A stretch of DNA of 64,000 bases from Bacteroidales bacterium (GCA_016293845.1 JAEDDH010000001.1:186001-250000); one strand, 5' to 3'; numbered from the stretch's first letter, positions 36,076 to 45,226 are shown. Translations and numbers: made by a program. Notes: a model not told the origin generated them from the sequence alone.

Positions 36076-37026
36076 TTATACGGCACAATAAATTAGCCAC
36101 GACATATATCCCGAAAAAATTGCGAGCAATACTGCGCCTTCCCAACGTTCAACCTTGTATTTGGTAAACGAGAATAGCCACAAGAGCGAGATGCTCAGCA
36201 GTAATACTCCCAAATCTATCATTGTGATTCCGTTTACCTGCATAGGGCAGATAAGACCGGTAACACCCAAAATCATAAGAATGTTCATTACGTTTGAGCC
36301 GATAACGTTGCCCATTGCAATTGCGCTTTCGCCTTTTCGAGCAGCTACAACGCTTGTGGCAAGTTCAGGAAGAGATGTTCCTCCGGCTACAATCGTAAGA
36401 CCTATAATTGCTTGAGATACACCTAATTCGGTTGCCACTTCGGTGGCTGCGTTAACAAAGAGGTTTGATCCAAAAACCAAACACGCAAGTCCCAAAAGTA
36501 CAAACAATATAGCCTTCCATATAGGCAATGGCTTTTTATTTGGTTCAGAATCAGAAGATTGTTTATTTTCTGCAGCACCTTTGCTTCCTGAGCGAACGGT
36601 GTAAACCATAAAAATAATAAACACCACAGTGAGTATTGCAGCATCTATTATTGAGATATAATTATCTAATCCAAAGATAAATAGCAATACCGACGCAAGC
36701 ACTGCAAAAGGAATATCCTTTTTAACCGTGGTTTTTGAAATCACCATAGGCGCCACCACAGCGGCGGTACCAACAATAAGTAAAACATTAAAAATGTTAG
36801 ATCCCACCACGTTACCTACAGCAAGGTCGGGAGTTTCGTTGATGGCAGACACAAGACTTACAAAAAATTCGGGCATCGAAGTACCCATTGCCACTACTGT
36901 TAAACCAATAACTATCTGAGGAATATTCATCTTAGCGGCGAGCCCAACTGCGCCATCGGTGAGCCGGTCGGCACCCCATAGCACCACAGCCACACCTATT
37001 ATTATATACAATATATTTAGTAACAT
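36076..37026 (-). CDS. calcium/sodium antiporter (CaCA family, YrbG-like)
   Basis: 316 residues with about ten hydrophobic spans arranged as two homologous halves. The alpha-1 and alpha-2 repeats are visible as VVAMGTSMPEFFVS / GNVVGSNIFNVLL and VAGGTSLPELATS / GNVIGSNVMNILM, the ion-binding Glu and Asn motifs of the family. An acidic/charged cytoplasmic loop separates the halves. It exchanges Na+ for Ca2+ across the inner membrane. Confidence 0.95.
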   Translation of the reverse strand: MLLNILYIIIGVAVVLWGADRLTDGAVGLAAKMNIPQIVIGLTVVAMGTSMPEFFVSLVSAINETPDLAVGNVVGSNIFNVLLIVGTAAVVAPMVISKTTVKKDIPFAVLASVLLFIFGLDNYISIIDAAILTVVFIIFMVYTVRSGSKGAAENKQSSDSEPNKKPLPIWKAILFVLLGLACLVFGSNLFVNAATEVATELGVSQAIIGLTIVAGGTSLPELATSVVAARKGESAIAMGNVIGSNVMNILMILGVTGLICPMQVNGITMIDLGVLLLSISLLWLFSFTKYKVERWEGAVLLAIFSGYMSWLIYCAV

Positions 37027-37048
37027 TTTGAAAAAATTTATTTATGCT

Positions 37049-37078
37049 ACAAATTTAAAAAAAATAGTTATGCGGCAA
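37049..37078 (-). promoter_or_regulatory. promoter of the antiporter operon
   Basis: On the minus strand TTG (37078-37076) and TAAATTTGT (37057-37049) are 18 bases apart, just before the ATG at 37026. Confidence 0.6.
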
Positions 37079-37096
37079 TTAATTCATTATGTTTTT

Positions 37097-37130
37097 TTTG
37101 AATAATTAACACAAAAATTCATTATCTTTG
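37097..37130 (+). promoter_or_regulatory. promoter of the GldM-like gene
   Basis: TTTG at 37097-37100 and TATCTTTG at 37123-37130, 22 bases apart; the ATG at 37142 leaves a very short leader. Confidence 0.6.
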
Positions 37131-37141
37131 GCAAAAAAAAG

Positions 37142-38047
37142 ATGAACCTAACTAATATATTTTTAACGGCTGTTATTGTGCCATTCTTGACCCTGACAGC
37201 CACCGCCCAAATCAGTTTCGACGGTTTTGGCTTTAATAACTACATTACCGATGCCGCTATTGATACAGTTTCGGGCATAACTGGCATTCCCGATGGCTAT
37301 ACAGCAATAGGATTCAGCGTAAGTGCTACAGTAAAAGGCTTTACACAAACCATTGAAAGCCGTAGTGCAAGATTGAATGCAGCCCAGCGTCAATTGATGC
37401 ATGCTGTAAAACCAGGTGCCAAAATTTATATCGACGAAATTCTTATCAAAAACAACCGCACGCAAAAAGTTAGTAGCGAACCTGTTATAACACTCATAAA
37501 AGACGGAGTTACTGCGGGAATAGAAGGTAATAAAATTTTAGCATATCCGGGTACCCACTCCACCGACACCACCATTTTTCGCGTAAGTGAGTTTGAAATT
37601 GAATCAATCCGACCCGATTTTATTTACCACATCAAAATAATTGGTAACGAAATAGACTCATCCACATATGCTCAAATTACTCGTAAGGGTTACCGGTTTA
37701 CTGTAAACAACATTGTTGCAGAAGAAATTGCAACAGGTAGAAAAGAAGAAGTAAGGCAGTTTTCGGTTACCGACGATGGTAGCTACCGTTACATTTGTCG
37801 CTCAAAAGGTTATCTAACCAAAAAGAATGCAAAAATCAACTTTGTATATCCTATGCCTGCTGTAATTGACTCTGTTAAAGGTAGTTGTATCACAGATAAA
37901 GGTATGGAAGATTTCGCATTTTTAGGAGAAACAATCACAAAAGATGCACAAAAAATAGTTAAACGTGTAACGCCTTTTACTATTATCTCATTTTCAGTAT
38001 ATTACAATAATCACGAAGAAATTATCAACGTTATGGCATTGGAATGA
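37142..38047 (+). CDS. secreted protein with GldM C-terminal-like domains
   Basis: 301 residues with a cleavable signal peptide (about residues 1-22, ending TATAQ). The central segment (GFSVSATVKGFTQTIESRSA ... LMHAVKPGAKIYIDEILIKN) resembles the C-terminal domains of GldM, the periplasmic shaft of the gliding/type IX secretion motor, where the pattern of a strand, a helix ending AxPGxKIYIDxI and a further strand recurs. There is no membrane helix as in true GldM and no other gld or por gene nearby, so it is a stand-alone relative of unknown role. Confidence 0.55.
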   Translation: MNLTNIFLTAVIVPFLTLTATAQISFDGFGFNNYITDAAIDTVSGITGIPDGYTAIGFSVSATVKGFTQTIESRSARLNAAQRQLMHAVKPGAKIYIDEILIKNNRTQKVSSEPVITLIKDGVTAGIEGNKILAYPGTHSTDTTIFRVSEFEIESIRPDFIYHIKIIGNEIDSSTYAQITRKGYRFTVNNIVAEEIATGRKEEVRQFSVTDDGSYRYICRSKGYLTKKNAKINFVYPMPAVIDSVKGSCITDKGMEDFAFLGETITKDAQKIVKRVTPFTIISFSVYYNNHEEIINVMALE

Positions 38048-38089
38048 TTTTTTTTAAGAAATAAATGGATAATTATCATTTTTTCTTAT

Positions 38090-38098
38090 TATATTTGC
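38090..38098 (+). promoter_or_regulatory. -7 element of the methyltransferase gene at 38115
   Basis: TATATTTGC matches the consensus exactly, 16 bases before the ATG, implying a leader of under ten bases. Confidence 0.65.
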
Positions 38099-38114
38099 GC
38101 TAATTAATATAAGT

Positions 38115-38888
38115 ATGATGGCAAAAGAAACAACCATAAGAGAACTATCCGAAAATGAATTAATTGATTGGTATTATAAAAGCGCCGAAACCAAAAAATT
38201 TGTAGATTTTTACGTTTCGGAACTAAAAAAATATCATCAACCGATGCTCGAAATCAACTGCGGCACAGGTGAAATTCTTAAATACCTTCTTGCCGACGGT
38301 ATTGAGTGTCATGGATTAGATTGTGCAGCAGAGCAAATTAAAATTTGTAGTGAAGCTCTTAGTCAACAGAATTTAAATACAACTCTGTATAGTTTTGATT
38401 ATGAGAATTTTACACTACCACAACAGTATAATACCATTTTTATTCCGCAATCATCGTTTTGCTTAATTCACAACTTAGATACAGCCAAGCAATTCCTAAA
38501 AAATATTTATAATTCGTTGCAAAACGGAGGAACACTTATTTTCGACTTATATATTCCTTGGAAAGATATAATAGACTATCACACAAATAAATGGACCTCG
38601 GATAATTCGATTGAAAATCCCGAAACAGGTGAAATTTTTGTATATTCTTATCACTGCGACCTTGATTTGCCTAATCAAATTAAAACAACACATTCAAAAT
38701 ACGAACTTTACAAAGATGGCAAGCTTATTGCCGTACATTTGGATGTTTCGCAAAGTCGTTGGTATACCGACAACGAAATGACAACAATTCTCGAAGATAT
38801 TGGTTTTAGTTCTATAACCAAAACTAAAATATTGCAAGATAGTGATTTAGATTACTCTACTTTATTCGTGGCTTCCAAACTCAACTAA
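38115..38888 (+). CDS. class I SAM-dependent methyltransferase
   Basis: 257 residues. SAM motif I is MLEINCGTGEILKYL (near residue 47), followed by HGLDCAAEQI for motif II and YNTIFIPQSSFCLI for motif IV, then a beta-rich C-terminal part with the DVSQSRWYTDNEM pattern of the small-molecule-type family. Substrate unknown. An adjacent ATG at 38118 is an equally possible start. It converges on another methyltransferase gene with a four-base overlap. Confidence 0.8.
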   Translation: MMAKETTIRELSENELIDWYYKSAETKKFVDFYVSELKKYHQPMLEINCGTGEILKYLLADGIECHGLDCAAEQIKICSEALSQQNLNTTLYSFDYENFTLPQQYNTIFIPQSSFCLIHNLDTAKQFLKNIYNSLQNGGTLIFDLYIPWKDIIDYHTNKWTSDNSIENPETGEIFVYSYHCDLDLPNQIKTTHSKYELYKDGKLIAVHLDVSQSRWYTDNEMTTILEDIGFSSITKTKILQDSDLDYSTLFVASKLN

Positions 38889-39655
38889 AACCTTGTGCAA
38901 TAATGCTTTGGAGTTAGTTTAGGATTCAGAAAAACTATTCCCATACGTGCAGTTTCGATGGTAACGGTTGATTTTGTATCTTTTACTATCTCGCACCACG
39001 CCTTGCTCATTCCTTTCGACCAATTAATGTCGTCGAACAACAACACCGCACCACTCTCCAAACCACTACTGAATAGTTCATAATAATCTATGGTGGCTTT
39101 GTAGGTATGGTTGCCGTCGATGTATACAAGGTCAATATCCTGATTATCAGCGACTAATTTTTCTAAAATATCATCAAAACTACAATTAACGGCTTCGATG
39201 TTGTTAACGTTGTGATTAGTAAAACTCTCCTTAGCAAGATTATGAATAGAAGTGCAGCCTTCAAGGGTAATTATCTTTGAATCAGGACTTCCAGCAGATA
39301 GATAGAGTGTTCCCACGCCAAGCGAGGTGCCTAATTCAAGAATTTTACGGGGTTGTAAAAAGTTGGCTGAGCGTTGCAAAAGTCGCCCATATTTGCCTTT
39401 CGACGAAGATTTTTTGGCAAGAGAAGATATTTTCACATCTTTGGTTTTGCCGCCTTTTGCGCCGAAGGTGGTAACGGTGATATTGTCGCGTTTTTTGCGC
39501 AATTGTGCGTAGGCGTTTTCGGCAAGTGTGTAGTCAAACTTTTCCTTACTGAAAATCACATACTTAAAGAAATTGAAAATGTTAGGCGAATGTACGCGGT
39601 GACCGTTGTAATATCCCGCTTTGAGGAAATGACGTAAAGTAAAAATCAGGTTCAC
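38885..39655 (-). CDS. O-methyltransferase-like SAM-dependent methyltransferase (GTG start)
   Basis: About 256 residues from a GTG at 39655. Homologues of this type start a few residues before the RHFLKA...GHRVHSP motif, seen here near residue 7. The longer frame to the ATG at 39727 would run through the purA terminator and is rejected. SAM motif I is ILELGTSLGVGTLYLSAG, motif II is IITLEGC, and IDLVYIDGNHTYKATIDYY carries the metal/catalytic Asp typical of class I O-methyltransferases. Substrate unknown. Confidence 0.75.
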   Translation of the reverse strand: MNLIFTLRHFLKAGYYNGHRVHSPNIFNFFKYVIFSKEKFDYTLAENAYAQLRKKRDNITVTTFGAKGGKTKDVKISSLAKKSSSKGKYGRLLQRSANFLQPRKILELGTSLGVGTLYLSAGSPDSKIITLEGCTSIHNLAKESFTNHNVNNIEAVNCSFDDILEKLVADNQDIDLVYIDGNHTYKATIDYYELFSSGLESGAVLLFDDINWSKGMSKAWCEIVKDTKSTVTIETARMGIVFLNPKLTPKHYCTRF

Positions 39656-39686
39656 AATTATCTCACTAAGAGTGTTTAACTCTAAT

Positions 39687-39723
39687 AAAAAAAACTGTCG
39701 TGTCGCAAATAGCGGCACGACAG
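39687..39723 (-). terminator. intrinsic terminator of purA
   Basis: CTGTCGTGTCGC and GCGGCACGACAG form a 12-bp stem with one G-T pair around a five-base loop; on the minus strand a run of T follows. Confidence 0.88.
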
Positions 39724-39747
39724 CCACTTAATAATAATTTAAAAATC

Positions 39748-41013
39748 TTATCTAACGATAGTTGCTTTGCGGTCGGGACCCACTGAGATTATCTTAATGG
39801 GAACCTTTACAAAGTTGGCTATAAATGCCAAGTAGTCAATCAATTCGGTAGGCAACTCTTTATCGGTTTTTGCATTAGAAATGTCGGTTTTCCAACCTTT
39901 GAACTCTTTGTATACGGGTTCAATTGACTCTTCAATGTCGAAAGGCATTGCCATAGTTTCTTTACCGTTGATTTTGTATGCCACGCAAGCCTTGATGGTG
40001 TCAAAGTCGTTCATTACATCGCTCTTAGTAACAATGAGTTGTGTAACGCCATTGATCATACAAGAGTATTTGAGTTCTACCAAGTCGAGCCAACCAGTAC
40101 GGCGGGGACGGCCTGTGGTAGCGCCAAATTCGTGACCAGCAGCGCGGAGTTTCTCACCTGTTTCGTCGAAAAGTTCTGTTGGGAAAGGTCCTGCGCCCAC
40201 ACGTGTGCAGTATGCTTTGAAAATACCGTACACTTCGCCAATCTTTTGAGGAGCAACGCCAATACCGGTGCAAGCGCCTGCGCAGATTGTGTTGCTACTT
40301 GTTACAAAGGGATATGTACCAAAATCGATGTCGAGCATGGTGCCTTGTGCGCCCTCGGCAAGTACCGAACGGTTTTGGTCGAGTTTTTCGTTGATAAACA
40401 TCTCAGCGTCAACAAATTCAAATTGTTTGAGACACTCAATGCCTTCGAACCAACCATTCAAGAAATCTTCCATCTTGAAATCCTTGAAACCGAGCGATTC
40501 AATTTCGCGGAGGTGGCGTTGTGTAAGAGCATCGAAACGTTGTTTGAAGTCGGGACGAAGTATGTCGCCGATTCTCAAACCGTTGCGGCTGATTTTGTCG
40601 GTATAGCAAGGACCTATGCCTTTAAGGGTGCTGCCAATTTTAGATTTTCCCTTGGCTGCCTCGTTGGCGGCGTCTAATATTCTGTGAGTAGGGAGAATAA
40701 GGTTGGCGCGTTTGGATATTTTCAGAAGTTCCTTGATTTTAGGATTTTGACCGATAATGCTGTCAATTTCGCTTTTGAAAATTGCGGGGTCAAGCACTAC
40801 GCCGTTGCCAATCAAGTTGATAGCACCATTGGTAAAAATACCCGACGGAATTGTGTGCAGCACAAATTTTTTGCCGCTAAATTCGAGCGTGTGTCCGGCA
40901 TTGGGACCGCCTTGAAATCTTGTTACAACATTGTAACGGGGGGCAAGCACGTCAACAATCTTGCCTTTTCCCTCGTCGCCCCATTGGAGGCCTAATAAAA
41001 CATCTATTTTCAT
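39748..41013 (-). CDS. purA: adenylosuccinate synthase
   Basis: 421 residues. The GTP-binding P-loop GLQWGDEGKGK begins at residue 8, with NAGHT for the catalytic His, the IMP-binding GIGPCYTDK, and the C-terminal GRPRRTGW and VTKSDV (NKxD equivalent) motifs. It makes adenylosuccinate from IMP and Asp, the first committed step to AMP. Single-gene unit with a strong terminator. Confidence 0.97.
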   Translation of the reverse strand: MKIDVLLGLQWGDEGKGKIVDVLAPRYNVVTRFQGGPNAGHTLEFSGKKFVLHTIPSGIFTNGAINLIGNGVVLDPAIFKSEIDSIIGQNPKIKELLKISKRANLILPTHRILDAANEAAKGKSKIGSTLKGIGPCYTDKISRNGLRIGDILRPDFKQRFDALTQRHLREIESLGFKDFKMEDFLNGWFEGIECLKQFEFVDAEMFINEKLDQNRSVLAEGAQGTMLDIDFGTYPFVTSSNTICAGACTGIGVAPQKIGEVYGIFKAYCTRVGAGPFPTELFDETGEKLRAAGHEFGATTGRPRRTGWLDLVELKYSCMINGVTQLIVTKSDVMNDFDTIKACVAYKINGKETMAMPFDIEESIEPVYKEFKGWKTDISNAKTDKELPTELIDYLAFIANFVKVPIKIISVGPDRKATIVR

Positions 41014-41122
41014 TTTTATATGTTATAATTAATTCCGGTGTAAAATTACAAAAATTTGCGACGGTGAATTTACGAAACTTTATAACATTAATCAATTTTT
41101 TTTGAGTAATTTTACCGCCAAG

Positions 41123-41845
41123 ATGGAAAATTTGCAGATTACACCCGTTGCACACATACGTAGTCAGTTTAGCGGCAAGTTTGGCATACCTCGTCAGCCG
41201 GGACTTGCTCCGTCGCTCACTGCCGACATTGTGTTTGAAGAACCATTTCGCAACCCAGACTTTATCAGAGGGTTAGATGGTGTTTCACACATTTGGCTTT
41301 TGTGGGAATTTTCAGAATTCCGCGGCAAACCATACTCCGCACTTGTGCGTCCGCCACGCCTTGGAGGAAACAAAAAACTCGGAGTATTTGCAACACGAAG
41401 TCCGCTGAGACCTAATCCTCTGGCACTTTCGGCAGTAAAAATCGAGGAGATTACCGCCTCAAAAGAATATGGCTATATAATAAAGGTGTCGGGTGCAGAT
41501 TTGATGGATGGAACGCCAATTTACGACATAAAGCCTTATATTCCGTATACCGACTGTATATCAGAGGCTTACACTTCTATTTATCCAAAACCAGAAACTC
41601 TCGATAATGTTATTTACAATTGTAAAATTCCACAATCAATTGATAACAAAATACTTAAAGCATTAGAGGAGATACTTTTACAAGACCCTCGTCCGGCTTA
41701 CAAAAAAGAGGATACGGGAATATACAAATTTGAGTTTGGAGATTTGCACGTGGAGTTTTACGTCAACGGTAAAACAGTGTTTATCACATCCTTAGCGTGC
41801 TGCAATTCGTCTTTGGTTAAATCTTTAACGCCTTCTAACGGATAA
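41123..41845 (+). CDS. trmO: tRNA t6A37 N6-methyltransferase TrmO (TsaA/YaeB family)
   Basis: From the ATG at 41123 (MENLQITPVAHIRS) the protein is 240 residues. Motifs of the family are KFGIPRQPGLAP, SHIWLLWEF, FATRSPLRPNPLALS and DLMDGTPIYDIKPYIPY, the last two forming the SAM- and tRNA-binding barrel. It methylates t6A at position 37 of tRNA-Thr. A TAATTTTAC element at 41106-41114 favours this start over the ATG at 41102. Its last 88 bases overlap pflA on the other strand, which is unusually long for this window. Confidence 0.9.
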   Translation: MENLQITPVAHIRSQFSGKFGIPRQPGLAPSLTADIVFEEPFRNPDFIRGLDGVSHIWLLWEFSEFRGKPYSALVRPPRLGGNKKLGVFATRSPLRPNPLALSAVKIEEITASKEYGYIIKVSGADLMDGTPIYDIKPYIPYTDCISEAYTSIYPKPETLDNVIYNCKIPQSIDNKILKALEEILLQDPRPAYKKEDTGIYKFEFGDLHVEFYVNGKTVFITSLACCNSSLVKSLTPSNG

Positions 41846-42480
41846 TCGATTCCAAGATTCTGATATTTAAATTTTCCCATAGTGTGGTAGGGTAGGAGGT
41901 CAACCTTCTCTATTACTGAATATTGCGAAAGATATTCAGCCAAAGCCTTCAAACGGTTGTCGTCAAAAGTGTATCCGGGAACAACCACGTGACGAATCCA
42001 AACCTTTTTGCCAATAGATTGCAGATGTTCAAGAAACCGCTGATTATTATCGCGAGTGCAGCCCGTGTATGATTTGTGAATATCATCATCAGCGGTTTTT
42101 ATATCAAGCAATACTAAATCGGTATAATTCAATATATTAAGTGCTTTTTCTGTAAAAATTACGCCCGAAGTGTCGAGCGCTGTATGGATATTATTTTGCT
42201 TGCAAATCTTAAAAAAATCCTCAACAAACTCTGCCTGCACCAAAGGTTCTCCACCTGAGACAGTTACACCGCCCGACTTGATAAAGTTTTTGTATTTCAT
42301 CACTTCGGCAAAAAGTTCTTCGGGGGTCATATTGTATTGGGCAGGAGCGTTAACATCCCAAGTATCAGGATTATGGCAAAACATACACCGCATAGGGCAG
42401 CCTTGCATAAATACTACAAACCTAATTCCGGGACCGTCTACCGTGCCGAATGATTCCAACGAATGTATTTTACCTATCAT
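41758..42480 (-). CDS. pflA: pyruvate formate-lyase activating enzyme
   Basis: From the ATG at 42480 (MIGKIHSLESFGTVDGPGIR) the protein is 240 residues. It is a radical SAM enzyme with CPMRCMFC (CxxxCxxC binding the 4Fe-4S cluster), the SAM-contacting VTVSGGEPLVQ and the later LDIKTAD / RHVVVPGYT motifs. It installs the glycyl radical on PflB. A slightly longer frame begins at 42492, but the promoter at 42502 and family starts favour 42480. It is adjacent to pflB but has its own promoter. Confidence 0.95.
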   Translation of the reverse strand: MIGKIHSLESFGTVDGPGIRFVVFMQGCPMRCMFCHNPDTWDVNAPAQYNMTPEELFAEVMKYKNFIKSGGVTVSGGEPLVQAEFVEDFFKICKQNNIHTALDTSGVIFTEKALNILNYTDLVLLDIKTADDDIHKSYTGCTRDNNQRFLEHLQSIGKKVWIRHVVVPGYTFDDNRLKALAEYLSQYSVIEKVDLLPYHTMGKFKYQNLGIDYPLEGVKDLTKDELQHAKDVINTVLPLT

Positions 42481-42501
42481 AATTTTGTGCAATTTGTTTT
42501 T

Positions 42502-42510
42502 CCAAAGATA
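42502..42510 (-). promoter_or_regulatory. -7 element of pflA
   Basis: TATCTTTGG on the minus strand, 21 bases before the pflA ATG at 42480 and downstream of the pflB terminator, shows that pflA is transcribed separately. Confidence 0.6.
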
Positions 42511-42556
42511 AACAAATTTATTTGAATTAGTTTATCTTCATTTAAAAATTTGTCAT

Positions 42557-42591
42557 AAAAAAAACATCAAGCACCACAATGATGCTTGATG
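42557..42591 (-). terminator. intrinsic terminator of pflB
   Basis: CATCAAGCA (42565-42573) pairs perfectly with TGCTTGATG (42583-42591); a run of T follows on the minus strand. Confidence 0.85.
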
Positions 42592-42615
42592 CATTTAATA
42601 TACTAAATTAGTATT

Positions 42616-44850
42616 TTACAAAGATTGGTTGATTGTGCGGCTGATTACATCCAACTGCTGTTCTTTGGTGAGTTTCACAAAGTTAACAGCGTAGCCCGAA
42701 ACACGGATTGTGAGTTGCGGGTATTTTTCGGGATGTTCCATTGCATCTACCAAAAGTTCACGGTCGAAAACGTTAACATTCAAATGGTGTCCGCCATCGG
42801 GAGTAAAGTAGCTGTCCATCAGGTTTACAAGGTTGTTTACCTGAGTTTCGTTGTCCTTGCCGAGAGTTGCGGGCGAAATTGCAAATGTGTAGGAAATACC
42901 ATCGTGAGAGTGCTGGAAAGGCAATTTTGCAACCGAAGCAAGAGCAGCAACAGCACCTTTGGTGTCGCGACCGTTCATCGGGTTAGCACCGGGAGCAAAA
43001 GGAACACCAGCAGGACGACCGTCGGGTGTTGCACCTGTCTTTTTGCCGTAAACCACATTTGAAGTGATGGTAAGAATCGACTGCGTGGGCACTGCGTGAC
43101 GGTAAGTTTCGTGCTGACGCATATATTCCATAAACTTTTCGGTAATCATAAGAGCGAGGTTGTCGGTGTTGGTGTCGTTGTTGCCAAAAGGAACATAGCC
43201 AGTGTTTTCAAAGCCTACTGCAATGCCTTTTTCGTTGCGGATAACTTTCACCTTGCCGTACTTAATGGCTGCAAGTGAGTCGGTTACAACCGAAATACCT
43301 GCAATACCTGTTGCGCGAGTACGTTCTACGTGACCATCGTGGAGTGCCATTTCAAATGCCTCGTAGTCGTACTTGTCGTGCATATAGTGAATGATTTTCA
43401 ATGCATTAACATAAACCTTAGCAAGCCAACGCATCATTTGTTCAAATTTTGCCATAACATCTTCGTAATCAAGATATTCTGATGTAATGGGAGCATATTC
43501 GGGCGAAACCTGCTCGCCAGTAATCTCGTCTTTACCGCCGTTGATAGCGTAGAGAAGACATTTTGCGAGGTTGGCTCTTGCACCGAAAAACTGCATCTGT
43601 TTGCCAATCTTCATCGGCGAAACGCAGCAAGCGATACCGTAGTCGTCGCCATAGTCAACACGCATCAAATCATCGTTTTCGTATTGGATAGCCGACGATT
43701 TGATTGAGATTTTGGCACAATATTTTTTCCATGCCTCAGGCAAACGCTCCGACCAAAGAACTGTCAAGTTGGGTTCGGGAGCAGGACCGAGGTTTTCGAG
43801 AGTGTGGAGCATACGGTAGCAAGTTTTTGTTACCAAAGTTCTGCCGTCGATACCCATACCGCCTTCTGATGCAGTTACCCAAACAGGGTCGCCAGAGAAA
43901 AGTTCGTTGTATTCGGGAGTGCGCAAGAAACGTACAATACGGAGTTTGATAACCATCTGATCGATAAGTTCCTGAGCCTCTTTTTCGGTGAGAGTTCCGT
44001 TTTTCAAATCTCTTTCAATAAAGATATCGAGGAATGTAGAGATACGTCCGATACTCATAGCAGCGCCGTCTTGGTCTTTTACTGCGCCAAGGTATCCGAA
44101 ATATACAAACTGAACAGCCTCACGAGCATTTGTAGCGGGTTTTGTAACGTCGAAACCGTAGTTTGCACACATTTTTACAAAATCTTTGAGAGCCTTAATC
44201 TGCTCAGAAATTTCCTCGCGCTGTTGAATCACCTCTTCGGTCATCTCCTGAATATCAAGACGATCGAGATAGCGTTTTTTCTCCTCAATAAGGTTGTCGG
44301 TGCCGTAGAGAGCAATACGACGGTAGTCGCCGATGATACGACCACGACCGTAAGCGTCGGGCAAACCTGTGATTATATGAGCGTGACGAGCGGCGCGAAT
44401 GTCGGCAGTATAAGCCGAGAAAACACCCTCGTTGTGAGTTTTGCGATAGCGTGTATAAATATCTTTTGTGGCTGGGTCGAGTTCGTAACCGTATGCTTTG
44501 AGAGCCGATTCTACCATACGGATACCGCCTTTGGGGAAGATACCGCGTTTGAGAGGAGCGTCGGTTTGGAGACCTACAATCACCTCGTTTTCCTTGTCAA
44601 TATATCCTGCACCGTAAGTGTCGATGCTTTGAGGCAATTTCGTCTCGGTGTCGTAAACGCCTTTTGCGCGTTCTACCTTAAACATCTCAGTTAACTTGTT
44701 CCAAACTTTGAGAGTTTTTTCCGAAGGGCCTTCGAGGAAGGATTCGTCGCCGGTGTAGGGAGTGTAATTGTGCTGGATGAAGTCGCGCACATTGATTTCG
44801 CGTTTCCAGATAAAACCGTCGAAATCGTTCTGGAGGTTTCCAATTTTCAT
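42616..44850 (-). CDS. pflB: formate C-acetyltransferase (pyruvate formate-lyase)
   Basis: 744 residues, the usual length. It carries the catalytic Cys pair in YGIACCVSPMKIGKQMQF and the C-terminal glycyl-radical loop IRVSGYAVNF. The enzyme converts pyruvate and CoA to acetyl-CoA and formate under anaerobic conditions. The radical is installed by PflA, encoded next to it. Strong promoter and terminator flank the gene. Confidence 0.97.
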   Translation of the reverse strand: MKIGNLQNDFDGFIWKREINVRDFIQHNYTPYTGDESFLEGPSEKTLKVWNKLTEMFKVERAKGVYDTETKLPQSIDTYGAGYIDKENEVIVGLQTDAPLKRGIFPKGGIRMVESALKAYGYELDPATKDIYTRYRKTHNEGVFSAYTADIRAARHAHIITGLPDAYGRGRIIGDYRRIALYGTDNLIEEKKRYLDRLDIQEMTEEVIQQREEISEQIKALKDFVKMCANYGFDVTKPATNAREAVQFVYFGYLGAVKDQDGAAMSIGRISTFLDIFIERDLKNGTLTEKEAQELIDQMVIKLRIVRFLRTPEYNELFSGDPVWVTASEGGMGIDGRTLVTKTCYRMLHTLENLGPAPEPNLTVLWSERLPEAWKKYCAKISIKSSAIQYENDDLMRVDYGDDYGIACCVSPMKIGKQMQFFGARANLAKCLLYAINGGKDEITGEQVSPEYAPITSEYLDYEDVMAKFEQMMRWLAKVYVNALKIIHYMHDKYDYEAFEMALHDGHVERTRATGIAGISVVTDSLAAIKYGKVKVIRNEKGIAVGFENTGYVPFGNNDTNTDNLALMITEKFMEYMRQHETYRHAVPTQSILTITSNVVYGKKTGATPDGRPAGVPFAPGANPMNGRDTKGAVAALASVAKLPFQHSHDGISYTFAISPATLGKDNETQVNNLVNLMDSYFTPDGGHHLNVNVFDRELLVDAMEHPEKYPQLTIRVSGYAVNFVKLTKEQQLDVISRTINQSL

Positions 44851-44882
44851 ATAGAATACAAATTAAGTATTAATAATATGCC

Positions 44883-44911
44883 GCAAAGGTAAATGATATA
44901 TGGCATAATGT
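44883..44911 (-). promoter_or_regulatory. promoter of pflB
   Basis: On the minus strand TTG (44911-44909) and TACCTTTGC (44891-44883) are 17 bases apart, 32 bases upstream of the ATG; a perfect TAnnTTTGC match. Confidence 0.7.
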
Positions 44912-45015
44912 CAATAATTAAAAATGGTTATTTTGTTAAATTTGAGTGAAAATTTTGAGTGTAGAAATACACTTATTAAGTTAACAAAAATTTTTGAAAA
45001 AAAAATATCAATTTA

Positions 45016-45047
45016 TTTGGCGGAATAAAAAAAGTGCTTATCTTTGC
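45016..45047 (+). promoter_or_regulatory. promoter of tRNA-Ala
   Basis: TTTG at 45016-45019 and TATCTTTGC at 45039-45047 are 19 bases apart, 13 bases before the tRNA 5' end. Confidence 0.75.
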
Positions 45048-45060
45048 AGCGCAAAAACAC

Positions 45061-45134
45061 GGGGGATTAGCTCAGTTGGCTAGAGCGTTTGACTGGCAGT
45101 CAAAAGGTCAGGAGTTCGACTCTCCTATTCTCCA
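45061..45134 (+). tRNA. tRNA-Ala (anticodon GGC)
   Basis: The 74-nt sequence folds as a full cloverleaf: acceptor GGGGGAT/ATTCTCC including the G3-U70 pair that marks alanine tRNA, D arm GCTC/GAGC, anticodon stem TTTGA/TCAAA with loop CTGGCAG, and T arm AGGAG-TTCGACT-CTCCT. Anticodon GGC reads GCC and GCU. The CCA end is only partly encoded (ACA follows the acceptor). Confidence 0.96.
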
Positions 45135-45136
45135 CA

Positions 45137-45170
45137 AAAATAGCGACGCTAATGCGCCGCTATTTTTTTT
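45137..45170 (+). terminator. intrinsic terminator of tRNA-Ala
   Basis: AAAATAGCG (45137-45145) pairs with CGCTATTTT (45158-45166), followed by more T. Confidence 0.8.
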
Positions 45171-45194
45171 GTTCTTATTCACTTATTATTATAG

Positions 45195-45226
45195 TAAAAA
45201 AAAGAGGGTCGGCATCGCGACCCTCT
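45195..45226 (-). terminator. intrinsic terminator of rny
   Basis: AGAGGGTCG and CGACCCTCT form the stem; on the minus strand a run of eight T follows. It closes the rny transcript 25 bases after its stop. Confidence 0.85.

Noticed and set aside
39656..39727. N-terminal extension of the methyltransferase to the ATG at 39727
   Set aside because: It would translate through the purA terminator hairpin; homologue-like sequence begins only near the GTG at 39655.
41035..41122. Earlier ATG (41102) for trmO
   Set aside because: The family start and a -7-like element at 41106-41114 favour 41123.
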